64,000 nucleotides of DNA from Leptospirillum sp037442005 (GTDB taxonomy: Bacteria > Nitrospirota > Leptospirillia > Leptospirillales > Leptospirillaceae). The DNA lies in the NCBI GenBank assembly GCA_037442005.1, contig JBBIRA010000001.1, forward strand, positions 1 through 64,000, given 5' to 3'. Position 1 is the stretch's first letter. Each line of letters opens with the position of its first letter. A model generated the notes under the pieces. That model was not told where the DNA came from. It did not search any database and was given only the letters and a program-made list of their open reading frames with translations. Made by a program: the position numbers and the translations under genes. This document shows positions 43,501 through 51,675 of the stretch, in pieces.

Positions 43501-43717
43501 TTGAGTAGGCCCTCTCGGAAATCAGGATCATTCTTTCTTCCATGTCTGTGGGAGAAAGTCCGGGATAATTCCAGACAACCTTGACAACGGGAATATCGAT
43601 GGCGGGGAAAATGTCGAGAATCATCCGCTGGGCGGCAAGGATCCCCATGATCGTGATCAAAGCGCAGAGAACAAAAATGGAATACGGGCGCTTTAAGGCC
43701 AGTTTGACAAGAAACAA
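40529..43717 (-). CDS. RND-family efflux permease (HAE1/AcrB-like)
   Basis: The product is 1062 residues, full length. It has 12 membrane segments in two halves, NYPGLSPTDMEERMI near the N-terminus, MVDDATVAIENIERNL in TM4 carrying the proton-relay Asp pair, and VATANSILLVTFANDE in TM10/11. It is a proton-driven pump for drugs, solvents or other hydrophobic molecules rather than a typical metal CusA type, judging by the TM4 sequence. No membrane-fusion protein or TolC gene lies next to it. It is paralogous to the partial pump at 1-1477. The gene lies 73 bp after the DUF3105 gene. Confidence 0.95.
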   Translation of the reverse strand: MFLVKLALKRPYSIFVLCALITIMGILAAQRMILDIFPAIDIPVVKVVWNYPGLSPTDMEERMILISERAYSTTVNGISRIESESIAGTGLIKIYFHQGESIAAAIAQISAVSETLLRIFPPGTVPPNIISYNAANVPIVQLEIQGKSYSEQQLYDYGLNFIRVYLFTIPGLSTPAPFGGKMRQVMVDINPQKLLGYGLSPNDVVSTLTRSNIIVPAGTARMGSLELNIEINGSPSKLEELGELPVKANGTTIVRLKDVANVHDGFAPQENVVRVNGMRSTYLTVFKHVGASTLTVVSDVKKLIPHIESLLPPGIHLHPFFDQSVFVKQALTDVIMEGAIGTILVSLMIYLFLGDLRSTIIILLSIPLSILTALFFLKLSGESLNLMTLGGLALAIGMLVDDATVAIENIERNLSLTEDPLLAVYNGANQVALPAFVGTLSILIVFFPVILLQGVSKFLFTPLALAVVFSMLASYFLSRTLVVTMSRMLHQKRSANSSHANGRSGVSAIFLRFFENIRSHYQALLEKSLLKPGRIIAICLILAGGGVYLLTRVGFDFFPNVDAGLLALHMRAPDGTRIEVSEQYAAMVEKALKKIIPPDQLNSIDVNIGLPIYFNLAFYETDSIGPMDADFLISLKGHHQSVFTYQKEIRTELAKQFPNLSFWFKPADIISQVLDFGLSAPIDIQVEGRNLESSYHLAQKIESIVKKVPGAVDVSIPQVMHYPTIFIHTRRSNALEVGLTENDVATNLLVSLSSSSLVAPNYWVNPANGVNYIVAAQTPIPEMKSLQDLISIPIRGTNPLTGTTPTNTQYLANLATVTQGVSPGSISHYTVQRVIDVLVNTQDRDLGTLTMAIKDQVKKIALPPGTIIRFRGQSEAMIDSFTHFGMGLILAILLVYLLLVLNFQSFLDPFIILVSIPMGLLGVAIGLFVTHTTLNVESAMGAIMVIGVATANSILLVTFANDERGRGLSAGEAAKSAGVTRLRPILMTATAMILGMLPMAFGVGSGGEQNAPLGRAVIGGLLVGTVSTLFLVPAVYQLLRREIPNRFRYDEEFERSIPTEKT

Positions 43718-43790
43718 GGGGTCAGACCTTTCTGGATATGCCGGAACGGTTCAGTCGTCACATTCGAAACATTGATGAAAATCACCAGCG

Positions 43791-44423
43791 TTATTGGCGG
43801 CTGTTCTGATTGTTTCCAAGCCATTGGGTGATGAACTTCCGTATCTTTCCGTCGTCAGCCTTGTCCATAAGCAGAAGTCGGGTCCAGGCTGTGACCGCTA
43901 TCCTGGCGGGCAGTGTCGGATTTTTGGCAACAACCACACCTTTTCCTTCTTCAAGACCGATGGAAGGCGCATAGGTATCGAATGATCGCGCGATGGATTC
44001 AAGATCCCTGACTGTATCAGGACAAGTACAGTTGTACTGGATCAGGATATTTCCGTGTTCAAGAAGATGGACCTGGATGTAGTCTGCCATCGGGGTATCC
44101 GGAAAATAGGAGGAAATGAACTCTTCACGGTGTGGGCCGGATGTCGGTGGGGAGCTGTTGTAGTGAAAACTCTGAAGTTGAGCGATTTCCCAATGATCAT
44201 GGCCCTGGGACGGATAGAAAACGCCCAGATCCGGATCGGTGGTGGCGACCGCTGGAGCCGGGGCCGTTGCCTGGGGGGGAGATGGCTTCTGTGTTTCTGT
44301 CGAGGCTTCCTGCGTGGGCTTTTTGTGCTGGACGGTATAGACAAGAAATGTGCCCACAATCAAGAGAACCATGATTAGTGGCCAACGGCTGGAAAAAGAT
44401 CGGGGTTGGGAATTGTTTCTCAT
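43791..44423 (-). CDS. DUF3105 membrane-anchored protein
   Basis: The product is 210 residues. A single N-terminal anchor (WPLIMVLLIVGTFLVYTV) is followed by a Pro/Ala-rich linker. The C-terminal domain has YNSSPPTSGPHREEF and VHLLEHGNILIQYNC, diagnostic of DUF3105. Function is unknown; conserved His and Cys suggest metal or redox chemistry. ATG 44423 follows AAGGAGAG by eight bases. It may be transcribed with the RND gene downstream. Confidence 0.78.
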   Translation of the reverse strand: MRNNSQPRSFSSRWPLIMVLLIVGTFLVYTVQHKKPTQEASTETQKPSPPQATAPAPAVATTDPDLGVFYPSQGHDHWEIAQLQSFHYNSSPPTSGPHREEFISSYFPDTPMADYIQVHLLEHGNILIQYNCTCPDTVRDLESIARSFDTYAPSIGLEEGKGVVVAKNPTLPARIAVTAWTRLLLMDKADDGKIRKFITQWLGNNQNSRQ

Positions 44424-44573
44424 CAAAAAAACTCTCCTTGGATTGTTCGGCAGACAGTGCGGAGTACATGGTCAGGAGTTGGAAAAAATAAGACAACCCA
44501 GTCGGGATGCCGATGGTGTTTACCGGACTCAGGCTGATCGTGAGTTCCGCCTGTTAACACTGGGCACTCTGGG

Positions 44574-44602
44574 ATTATCCCTTTTTAAATCCGGATCTTC
44601 AA
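44574..44602 (-). promoter_or_regulatory. candidate promoter of the DUF3105-RND unit
   Basis: On the minus strand TTGAAG and GATAAT are separated by 17 bp, about 150 bp before the DUF3105 start and downstream of thiE. Confidence 0.45.
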
Positions 44603-44680
44603 GCATTGCTGCCAAGTCGGACCATCCGGTAGTGGTTGGGAGGATTCAGTGGGGGCTGGCGGAAGCGTCCGGATAAATCC

Positions 44681-45301
44681 CTAACAGGATAGGAATTCCT
44701 TCAGAACGGCAACAGGAGAAGCTGATTTTGTCAGGGCTCCGGAGATTGCAATCGTTTGCGCGCCTGCCTGATAAAGGCTGGGTGCCATTTCTGTCGTGAT
44801 CCCCCCGATGGCCACCAGGGGAAGGTCCGTGATCATTCTTGTCTCCCTGATCGCGCCCACTCCCCGGGGAGCGTGCTCCAGTGTCTTGGTCGCGGTATTG
44901 CTGATGGGGCCCACCCCCAGATAATCGGGAGAAAGAAGGATCGCTCTTTTGACTTCATACGGGTTATGGGTTGAAAGTCCAACATGACAGTGTTTCATCT
45001 CCGGGGGGAGTACTTTGTCTGTCATGGAGGGAATATCCTCCTGGCCGAGATGCGTTCCGTCTGCACCCGACAGAAGGGCAATATCCGGTCTGTCGTTGAT
45101 CGTCAGGATGGCTCCGTACCGGGAAGTGATCTGCCTGATTTCCATTGCCCACCGGTACAGCTCGTTATCAGGAAGTCTTTTGTCCCGAAACTGGAACCAT
45201 CTGAGACCTCCGGCAAGCAGCTGTTCCAGATGAGAGAAAAAGGTCTCCCGATCCTGAAAGTCCTGGCTTCCTGCGATATAGAGAAGCCTTGGAAAAATCA
45301 C
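44681..45301 (-). CDS. thiE: thiamine-phosphate synthase (ThiE/TenI family)
   Basis: The product is 206 residues. FQFRDKRLPDNELYR, ILTINDRPDIALLSGADGTH, HLGQEDIP and YLGVGPISNTATK match ThiE active-site segments. It joins HMP-pyrophosphate and thiazole phosphate to thiamine phosphate. A TenI-type homologue cannot be excluded without alignment. Its start overlaps the accC stop by four bases, so the two are coupled. Confidence 0.87.
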   Translation of the reverse strand: MIFPRLLYIAGSQDFQDRETFFSHLEQLLAGGLRWFQFRDKRLPDNELYRWAMEIRQITSRYGAILTINDRPDIALLSGADGTHLGQEDIPSMTDKVLPPEMKHCHVGLSTHNPYEVKRAILLSPDYLGVGPISNTATKTLEHAPRGVGAIRETRMITDLPLVAIGGITTEMAPSLYQAGAQTIAISGALTKSASPVAVLKEFLSC

Positions 45302-46734
45302 CGGCCTGACCTTTTGTGGGTCATTTCCGGGGAATTGCCCTCATCGAACTCTTGCTCGATCTTTTCCTGTTGCAACCGTTTTTCCCGTTTTCCCATGAAG
45401 GATTCAATAAAAGAGGTGTCGTATTTGCCCCGAATGAAGTCGGGATCCTCGAGAATTTCCAGATGGAGGGGGATCGTGGTCTTGATCCCGTCAATGACAT
45501 ATTCTGAAAGGGCCCGTTTCATCCGGGCAATCGCTTCATTGCGATCACTCCCTTTGGCGATGATCTTTGCAATCAGGCTATCGTAGTGCGGCGGAATCAC
45601 TGATCCTTGTGTTACCCAGGAATCGATCCGGATGCCCGGACCACCCGGTGGAATGATCCGGGTGATCGTTCCGGGAGAGGGGGTGAAGGTCCAGGGATCT
45701 TCCGCGTTGATCCGGCATTCGATGACATGTCCCGATGGCTTGTGGGTGTCTGAAATGGATTTTCCTGCGGCCACCAGGATCTGGGCTTTGACCAGATCGT
45801 AGTCGAATGCCTGTTCGGTAATGGGATGTTCAACCTGGATCCGGGTGTTCATCTCGATAAAGTAGAAGTTTTTGTTGTCATCAACCAGAAATTCCACGGT
45901 TCCTGCATTGACGTATCCACAGGCTTTGGCGGCCTTGACGGCCGTTTCGGCCATTTCCTGGCGGATCCGTGCGGTCAAAAGCGGGGAGGGGGTTTCTTCA
46001 AGAAGCTTTTGATGACGTCGCTGCACAGAGCAGTCCCGTTCGCCCATGGTCACGACATTTCCGTCTTTGTCGGCCAGAATCTGGATCTCGACGTGGTGAG
46101 GACCGATAAAGAACTTCTCGATGTAAACATCTTTAGATCCAAACGCCTGGTAGGCTTCGGTCTGCGCTGACTGGAAGGCGTTCGAAAAGCTTTCTTTTTC
46201 GTGAACAATCCTCATGCCTCTTCCGCCACCTCCGGCGGAGGCTTTGATAATCAGAGGAAAGCCGGTCTCCTCGGCAATGGCCATGCCTTCTTCTTCCGAA
46301 GCCACCGCTCCGATTGACCCGGGAACCACCGGAACACCTGTTTCTCGCATGAGGGCTTTGGCCCTGGCCTTATCCCCCATGAGAGAAATACTTTCAGGGG
46401 AGGGACCGATGAAGACAACGCCCGCAGAGTGACAGATTTCTGCAAAATGTGCATTTTCAGAAAGGAACCCGTATCCCGGGTGAATGGCTTCAGACTGGGT
46501 GACTTCCGCCGCACTGATAATGTTGGGGATGTTCCTGTAGCTTGAGTTGGTCTCGGGGGGGCCGACGCACACGGATTCATCAGCCATGCTGACATGGAGG
46601 GCGTTCCGGTCAGCTGTGGAAAATATGGCTACGGTCCGGATGCCAAGTTCCCGGCAAGCTCTGATAACCCGGACAGCAATTTCTCCCCGATTGGCGATCA
46701 GGATTTTTTGAAAGGGAGGATTGGGGCGGGCCAT
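45298..46734 (-). CDS. accC: acetyl-CoA carboxylase, biotin carboxylase subunit
   Basis: The product is 478 residues (usual size ~450; the C-terminal ~25 residues are extra and charged). It shows ILIANRGEIAVRVIRACREL, the ATP-grasp glycine loop KASAGGGGRGMR, and FIEMNTRIQVEHPITE. It carboxylates the biotin of AccB in the first step of fatty-acid synthesis. The ATG overlaps the accB stop. Confidence 0.96.
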   Translation of the reverse strand: MARPNPPFQKILIANRGEIAVRVIRACRELGIRTVAIFSTADRNALHVSMADESVCVGPPETNSSYRNIPNIISAAEVTQSEAIHPGYGFLSENAHFAEICHSAGVVFIGPSPESISLMGDKARAKALMRETGVPVVPGSIGAVASEEEGMAIAEETGFPLIIKASAGGGGRGMRIVHEKESFSNAFQSAQTEAYQAFGSKDVYIEKFFIGPHHVEIQILADKDGNVVTMGERDCSVQRRHQKLLEETPSPLLTARIRQEMAETAVKAAKACGYVNAGTVEFLVDDNKNFYFIEMNTRIQVEHPITEQAFDYDLVKAQILVAAGKSISDTHKPSGHVIECRINAEDPWTFTPSPGTITRIIPPGGPGIRIDSWVTQGSVIPPHYDSLIAKIIAKGSDRNEAIARMKRALSEYVIDGIKTTIPLHLEILEDPDFIRGKYDTSFIESFMGKREKRLQQEKIEQEFDEGNSPEMTHKRSGR

Positions 46735-47204
46735 CAGTTCTCCGGTGCAATTTCTATTTCGATAAGCGGTGTCCCGAATTCAACGGCTTTGCCATCTTCG
46801 ACGAGGATCGCCTTGACGACCCCGTCAAACTCGGACTCAATCTCGTTCATCAGTTTCATTGCTTCAATAATGCAAAGAATCTGCCCTTTACGGACGGTGG
46901 CGCCTAATTCGATATAGGAGCTGGCATCAGGAGAGGGGGAGCGATAAAAGGTCCCCACGATGGGAGAGGTGACAGTACGCGATGATTCTTTGTTCGAAAG
47001 AGGGGAGTGTGACACGGTCTTCCCCCCTTCAGTGGGGGCGTGATCCTGGGAGGTGTTTTCCCTGGAAACCAGCTTCATCCCGGCGATGGAAGGGAAAGCC
47101 GGTTTTTCAATGCGGATCCGGACACCTTCTCTTTCCAGTTCGAAAACAGTGATATTGGTGCCCTGGAGGAGAGCCAGAAGCTCTGAGATTTCAGGATTTG
47201 TCAT
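46734..47204 (-). CDS. accB: acetyl-CoA carboxylase, biotin carboxyl carrier protein
   Basis: The product is 156 residues. The C-terminal biotinyl domain carries EAMKLMNE with the biotinylated Lys at 117, preceded by SPIVGTFYRSPSPD. The N-terminal region and Ser/Thr-rich linker are typical. It carries the carboxyl group between AccC and the carboxyltransferase. It follows efp by 53 bp on the same strand. Confidence 0.96.
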   Translation of the reverse strand: MTNPEISELLALLQGTNITVFELEREGVRIRIEKPAFPSIAGMKLVSRENTSQDHAPTEGGKTVSHSPLSNKESSRTVTSPIVGTFYRSPSPDASSYIELGATVRKGQILCIIEAMKLMNEIESEFDGVVKAILVEDGKAVEFGTPLIEIEIAPEN

Positions 47205-47257
47205 TATTGGTCCATTTGATGCGATGGGGAAAAGAGTATTTTCTCAATGGGAGGCCC

Positions 47258-47833
47258 CTAGGATGCTGTTCTGACGCGTTCAATATAATCGCCAGTCCGG
47301 GTATCGACTTTGACAACATCACCTTCCTGAAGGTGGAACGGGACCTTAACAACCGCGCCACTTTCAAGCTTCGCCGGTTTTGACCCTCCTGAAGCAGTAT
47401 CTCCTTTTCTTCCGGGATCTGTTTCGACAATGGTCAGTTCCACGAACAATGGCAGTTCCACAGTAATGGCTTTCCCCCGGTAGAAAAGAATAGAGGCAAT
47501 CATCTGTTCCTTGAGGAAAAGGACCCGATCCCCGAGTTCAGATTTCGTGAGGGAGAGCTGTTCGTAGTTATCCGTATCCATGAAGATGTAGTCTTTATCC
47601 TGAGCATAGAGAAACTGCATGTTTTTTTCTTCGATATCCGGTTCGTCAAACTTTTCCCCGGTTCTGAAAGTTCTTTCGATCACTGCTCCGGATTTGAGGC
47701 TTTTCAGTTTTGTCCGGACGAAGGATCCGCCTTTGCCGGGCTTCACATGCTGAAATTCCACAATAATATAGGGCTCATTATCAAGTTCAAGCCGTGAACC
47801 GTTTCGAAACTCGTTTGTGACGATGACTCCCAT
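47258..47833 (-). CDS. efp: translation elongation factor P
   Basis: The product is 191 residues with the three-domain EF-P layout. The tip loop is KPGKGGSF with Lys 34, the residue modified in lysine-type EF-Ps. It relieves ribosome stalling at polyproline stretches, which are common in the window (for example the PPP linker of the PelB porin and the Pro-rich protein at 1599). The last ~25 residues are SGDY-ERV-type. Confidence 0.96.
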   Translation of the reverse strand: MGVIVTNEFRNGSRLELDNEPYIIVEFQHVKPGKGGSFVRTKLKSLKSGAVIERTFRTGEKFDEPDIEEKNMQFLYAQDKDYIFMDTDNYEQLSLTKSELGDRVLFLKEQMIASILFYRGKAITVELPLFVELTIVETDPGRKGDTASGGSKPAKLESGAVVKVPFHLQEGDVVKVDTRTGDYIERVRTAS

Positions 47834-47883
47834 GAATCAGACTCCCGGATCTAAGATCAAGAAAAGGTTAATCGCCCCTGCTA

Positions 47884-48336
47884 TTACGGGGGAGTTGTTG
47901 TCAACACCCTGACCAATGCCAGGCAGGCCAGATGATAGCCGTAGATTCCGAATCCGGAGATGGATCCGATGGCGATATCAGCAAGCAGGTTTTTCTGTCG
48001 GAACGCTTCCCGACGGGCCACATTCGATACATGGATCTCCACAACCGGAAGGCCTACGGATAAAAAAGCGTCCCGGATGGCAACGCTTGTATGGGTGAAT
48101 CCCCCAAGATTGGCGATAAATCCCTGAATGCCTGATTCTTTTGCCTGCTGAATCCGGTCAATCAGTGCTCCCTCATGGTTGGATTGAAAAAACGTAATGC
48201 CGGATCCCAGTGAACGGGCAAGGGGTTCAAGATCGGCCTCCATATCCTTTAGCGTTTCATGGCCGTAAACAGAAGGCTCCCTTTTCCCCAGCATGTTCAG
48301 GTTGGGACCGTTGAGGACAAGAATGTTTCTTGTCAT
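47884..48336 (-). CDS. aroQ: 3-dehydroquinate dehydratase, type II
   Basis: The product is 150 residues, the usual size. ILVLNGPNLNMLGKREPSVY starts the protein; FQSNHEGALIDRIQQA, GGFTHTSVAIRDAF and VEIHVSNVARREAFR are active-site segments. It dehydrates 3-dehydroquinate in the shikimate pathway. ATG 48336 lies one base after the stop of the roadblock gene, so translation is coupled; the frame is open further upstream but overlaps that gene. Confidence 0.95.
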   Translation of the reverse strand: MTRNILVLNGPNLNMLGKREPSVYGHETLKDMEADLEPLARSLGSGITFFQSNHEGALIDRIQQAKESGIQGFIANLGGFTHTSVAIRDAFLSVGLPVVEIHVSNVARREAFRQKNLLADIAIGSISGFGIYGYHLACLALVRVLTTTPP

Positions 48337-48337
48337 T

Positions 48338-48670
48338 TCAACCGTTCTTGCCGGAGTGATTTTCCAGCTCCTGGGCGATAATGTAGCGGCATCGACCGAC
48401 GTTGGCGTTTTGCCGAAGCCAGATGAAGAGGGCCCCCTTTGAGGCAAAATCATGGAAGTACAGGATGGCTTCTTCCATCCAGATAAAGCCATCCTGCACG
48501 TGTCCCTTACCAAGGGAGGCTCCCAGTTCTCCGATCTGTCTTAAAAACTCGACGCCTTCCCCGGCGAAAATCTCGTTGTGTTCGTCTGATCCTGTGCTGT
48601 CTGTTCCGGTAATGGCCAGGCCATCCGGACTCGCCCAGATCACATCAAGCACATCCCGATGCAATCTCAA
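48338..48670 (-). CDS. roadblock/LC7-domain protein (start not resolved)
   Basis: At least 110 residues. The sequence LDVIWASPDGLAITGTDSTG, then GFIWMEEAILYF and NANVGRCRYII fit the MglB/roadblock fold that binds small GTPases or forms dimers. The frame stays open upstream to the stop of the TPR gene (48830) and that part (FYSGEFEDPES) looks coding, but it has no ATG, GTG or TTG before TTG 48670. The upstream part carries an 11-base homopolymer and lies in the same frame as the TPR gene. It may be the C-terminal part of an interrupted TPR-roadblock fusion. Confidence 0.6.
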   Translation of the reverse strand: MRLHRDVLDVIWASPDGLAITGTDSTGSDEHNEIFAGEGVEFLRQIGELGASLGKGHVQDGFIWMEEAILYFHDFASKGALFIWLRQNANVGRCRYIIAQELENHSGKNG

Positions 48671-48800
48671 GCGGATACGGTCGACGAGCGACTCCGGGTC
48701 TTCAAACTCTCCGGAGTAAAAAGCCTGTTCCGGAGCTGGTGGCCGGAATGGACTCTCTTTTTTCGGGAGGTCCGGTGGAGCGCTGACGGGGAGAGGTTGC

Positions 48801-48811
48801 GGGGGGGGGGG
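48801..48811. repeat. G11 homopolymer between the TPR and roadblock frames
   Basis: Eleven consecutive G (C on the coding minus strand) occur 19 bp after the TPR stop, encoding Pro residues if translated. It is the longest homopolymer I noticed in the window. Confidence 0.7.
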
Positions 48812-48829
48812 CGGGCTGGAAAGAAGCGG

Positions 48830-49720
48830 TTATTCTAAAAGGATCGGTTCCGGTGTGGAGAAATCTTCCAGAACGGGCTCCTTTTCTTCCCCGGCCACAT
48901 CTTCTTCAATCAGGTGTTCCGGCTCTGCGGCCTCAACCAGGGTGGAGAGGGGAAGGTGTGCTTTGGCCAACGCAAGCTTTTGTTTGACCTTGATGTTTTG
49001 GGGATTGGCCTGAAGAACTTCCGTGTAAATATGCTCTGCCTGGGGATAACGCTTTTGTTCCATGAAGAGATCGCCCATTGTCTCCGTTTTCGGGAGCAGG
49101 TCGAGCATATCTGTATCGTTGTCATTGGTTACTTCAGTACTGGCAGTCGGGCTGACTTCCTCCACGGAAGGATTCTCTTCATCGATCGCGGCCTCTTCCC
49201 TGATTTCAAGAGGTTGTGGCACGGAGGGGGTTTTTTCTTCTGCCAGCGGTTTCTCTTCCGGCTCAGGGGGAGAAACCATGGAATCATCACTGGCGAGCCC
49301 CCGTGTGACGGCGGACTGTTCCGACTGACTGATCGTTTCTTCAATCGTCAGAACTTCAGGATCATCGGGAGAGAGTGATAAAGCAATTTTAACAGCTTCT
49401 TTTGCCTTTTCCAGTTCCTGATTCCTGAGGTAAAGGAGGGCGAGACTTTTTTGGGCGATGAGATTGTCGGGGATTGTTCTTGAAACAAATTCAAAATTTG
49501 CAATTGCTTCAGAAATTTGACCTTTTTCCATTTGAACCTGGCCAAGGGTGATTCTGGCGGCCAGATAGTATGGGTAAAACTCAACGCCTTTTGTAAGGAG
49601 TTCCTGTGCCTTATCCTTTTCTCCATGCTCAATGTAGGCCTCCGCAAGCTGAAGGAAGGACCGGCTTTTGGGATTGGCCTTAATGCGCTCCTCAAGTGCG
49701 GAAATTTCTTCAGGTGTCAT
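48830..49720 (-). CDS. TPR-repeat protein
   Basis: The product is 296 residues. TPRs at residues 1-130 (FLQLAEAYIEHGEKDKAQEL; AARITLGQVQMEKGQISEAI) are followed by an acidic Pro/Glu-rich linker (130-205) and another TPR (MGDLFMEQKRYPQAEHIYTE). There is no signal peptide, so it is cytosolic. It probably mediates protein contacts with the roadblock protein encoded next, which is in the same frame after the TAA. Function is unknown. Confidence 0.8.
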   Translation of the reverse strand: MTPEEISALEERIKANPKSRSFLQLAEAYIEHGEKDKAQELLTKGVEFYPYYLAARITLGQVQMEKGQISEAIANFEFVSRTIPDNLIAQKSLALLYLRNQELEKAKEAVKIALSLSPDDPEVLTIEETISQSEQSAVTRGLASDDSMVSPPEPEEKPLAEEKTPSVPQPLEIREEAAIDEENPSVEEVSPTASTEVTNDNDTDMLDLLPKTETMGDLFMEQKRYPQAEHIYTEVLQANPQNIKVKQKLALAKAHLPLSTLVEAAEPEHLIEEDVAGEEKEPVLEDFSTPEPILLE

Positions 49721-49895
49721 GCGCCTCTCATCCGATTAGCTTGATTGAGCTGGTTGATGGACCGGTTGGTGGCAAGGAATGCTCAATTGATGAAAACCGT
49801 CCGATTGTCCGTCATCTATGATGGGCATCCTATCAATCCACTCTCTTTTTGGCAAGGAAGACCTGTTTATGTTGCTTGTCCCGAAAGCCATATGA

Positions 49896-49932
49896 TCCCT
49901 CATCGGAGCCAGGATGGAGCTCCGATGAGGGA
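49896..49932. repeat. perfect 14-bp stem-loop between coaBC and the TPR gene
   Basis: TCCCTCATCGGAGC and GCTCCGATGAGGGA are exact inverted complements around a nine-base loop. It lies 32 bp after the coaBC stop. There is no T-run, so it may be a Rho-type or RNA-stability hairpin, or a mobile palindrome. Confidence 0.6.
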
Positions 49933-49964
49933 CACCTCATGAAGGAGTCTCTTTATTTAACCGG

Positions 49965-51224
49965 TCAGGAGGAGCGTTTCTCCAGCCTGTACTTGATGAT
50001 CCGATCAATGATCCAGTCTGAAAGTTCTTTTTTCGTTCCTTCCCTGTGTTCTGTTTCTCTTCCGTCCTGATCAATCAGATCAATTTTGTTCATTTCAGAG
50101 CCGAATCCAAACCCTGGTTCCGAAATATTATTGGAAGCAAGCATGTCCACTCCCTTGCGGTGGAGCTTTTCCCTGAGATCTTTTTCATGAAGAGCGGACT
50201 CAGCGGCAAATCCCACCAGTGTTTGTCCCGGTTTCCTCTGTCGGGACAGCGTGGCGAGAATATCCGGATTTTCAGTCAACTGAAGGGACCAGGGGAGTCC
50301 ATCCTTTTTCTTTTTCTCCTTGGAAAAGGTTCCATGAACAGCATAGTCAGAGACCGCCGCGGCCATGATCAGAATATCGGATGCCGGAAAGTGGTGGTCC
50401 AGGGCTTCTTTCATCTCGCGGGCTGTTTCGACAGGAAAAAGAGCGATTCCCGGCGGTGGCGGGAGTGCAACCGGACCGGAAACAAGGAGAACTTTTGCCC
50501 CGCGATCTCTCGCTGTTTCAGCAAGGGCATACCCCATTTTCCCCGAAGACCTGTTGCCGATAAATCGGACCGGGTCAATGGGTTCATAGGTTGGACCGGC
50601 AGAAATCAGTACTGTCAGTCCCGTAAGGTCATTCTTTTGGGGATCAATGGAGGAAGAGAAGCTCTCCAGACTTAAGAGGATGGTCTCCGGTGAGGCCATC
50701 CGGCCGGTTCCGGATCGTCCAGAGGCCAATGGTCCATGATCCGGGGGGATCTCGATTGCCTTCCGGTTCACAAGTGTCATCAGGTGGCCCTGCGTGGCCG
50801 GATGGCTGTACATTCTTTCTTCCATTGCCGGGGCAAAGAGGATCGGTGCGGGCGTGGCAAGGCAGATTGTGCTCAGAAGATCATCCGCAAGTCCCAATGC
50901 CATTTTCGCAATGAAATCAGCGGATGCCGGGGCAATGAGAACCGCTTTGGCCAGATAAGCCCATTCGATGTGGGATACCTGAGGCCCTAATCCATAAGCA
51001 TTGATTGCAACCGGGTTTCCCGAAAAGACTTCAGCCGTTTCTTTCGGGAAAAAATGAAGGGATTTTTCGGTTGCAACAACCTGCACCTCATAGCCTTTTC
51101 CCCTGAGAAGCCGGATCAGATCAAGCGAACGGTGGGCCGCAATGCTTGCCGTCACTCCAAGGATGATCAGATTCCGGTTTCGGGGAACGCCTTTCTCTCC
51201 CTTATCCTTCAGCGTTATCGGCAT
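49965..51224 (-). CDS. coaBC: bifunctional phosphopantothenoylcysteine decarboxylase/synthetase
   Basis: The product is 419 residues. The CoaC half has LGVTASIAAHRSLDL, VSHIEWAYLAKAVLIAPASA and PAMEERMY; the CoaB half has SAGPTYEPIDPVRFIGNRSS and NDLTGLTVL. It makes 4'-phosphopantetheine for CoA. ATG 51224 overlaps the rpoZ end by 23 bp; the usual family start lies about ten residues further in, where no standard start codon is seen. Confidence 0.94.
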   Translation of the reverse strand: MPITLKDKGEKGVPRNRNLIILGVTASIAAHRSLDLIRLLRGKGYEVQVVATEKSLHFFPKETAEVFSGNPVAINAYGLGPQVSHIEWAYLAKAVLIAPASADFIAKMALGLADDLLSTICLATPAPILFAPAMEERMYSHPATQGHLMTLVNRKAIEIPPDHGPLASGRSGTGRMASPETILLSLESFSSSIDPQKNDLTGLTVLISAGPTYEPIDPVRFIGNRSSGKMGYALAETARDRGAKVLLVSGPVALPPPPGIALFPVETAREMKEALDHHFPASDILIMAAAVSDYAVHGTFSKEKKKKDGLPWSLQLTENPDILATLSRQRKPGQTLVGFAAESALHEKDLREKLHRKGVDMLASNNISEPGFGFGSEMNKIDLIDQDGRETEHREGTKKELSDWIIDRIIKYRLEKRSS

Positions 51225-51609
51225 CCTCTTCTTCGATTTCAACTTCAGCTTCAGCGTGCTCAGCAACGGGTTCAGCGTAAGTATGGAGTTCCGCATGAAT
51301 CACATCGGAAGATTCTGTTGCATATCCACGGGAGAACGAAAAACGTTCGTCGTGACGCATTTTCTCTCTCAGCTCTTCACGACGTTTCTGTTCGATTTCC
51401 AAGGCTTTCTGCCCATAGATGATTTCAACTTTTCCAGAAAGAACCTCCTGGATGGCATTGGTTGTCTCTTTCTTGTATTGATGGTTTGTCCGGGGTTTGG
51501 CCCCTTCCATCAACTGCCGGGTTCTTTTGGCTGCGGCGATGACAAGCCGGTAACGGCTGTCAATGATATCGGGTGAAACGTCAATCGGTTTGGTGATGAG
51601 TTCGTTCAT
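51202..51609 (-). CDS. rpoZ: DNA-directed RNA polymerase omega subunit
   Basis: The product is 135 residues, longer than usual. SRYRLVIAAAKRTRQLMEG and KETTNAIQEVLSGKVE are the omega core. The C-terminal half is acidic (EVEIEEEDADNAEG). It assists assembly of RNA polymerase. Its position between gmk and coaBC is the common bacterial order. Confidence 0.9.
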   Translation of the reverse strand: MNELITKPIDVSPDIIDSRYRLVIAAAKRTRQLMEGAKPRTNHQYKKETTNAIQEVLSGKVEIIYGQKALEIEQKRREELREKMRHDERFSFSRGYATESSDVIHAELHTYAEPVAEHAEAEVEIEEEDADNAEG

Positions 51610-51675
51610 TTGAGGCTCCTTTTCCGGTGTTTCTCGTGATCATGCTTCTTGGCATGGGTCCATCGACTTTTTTGA

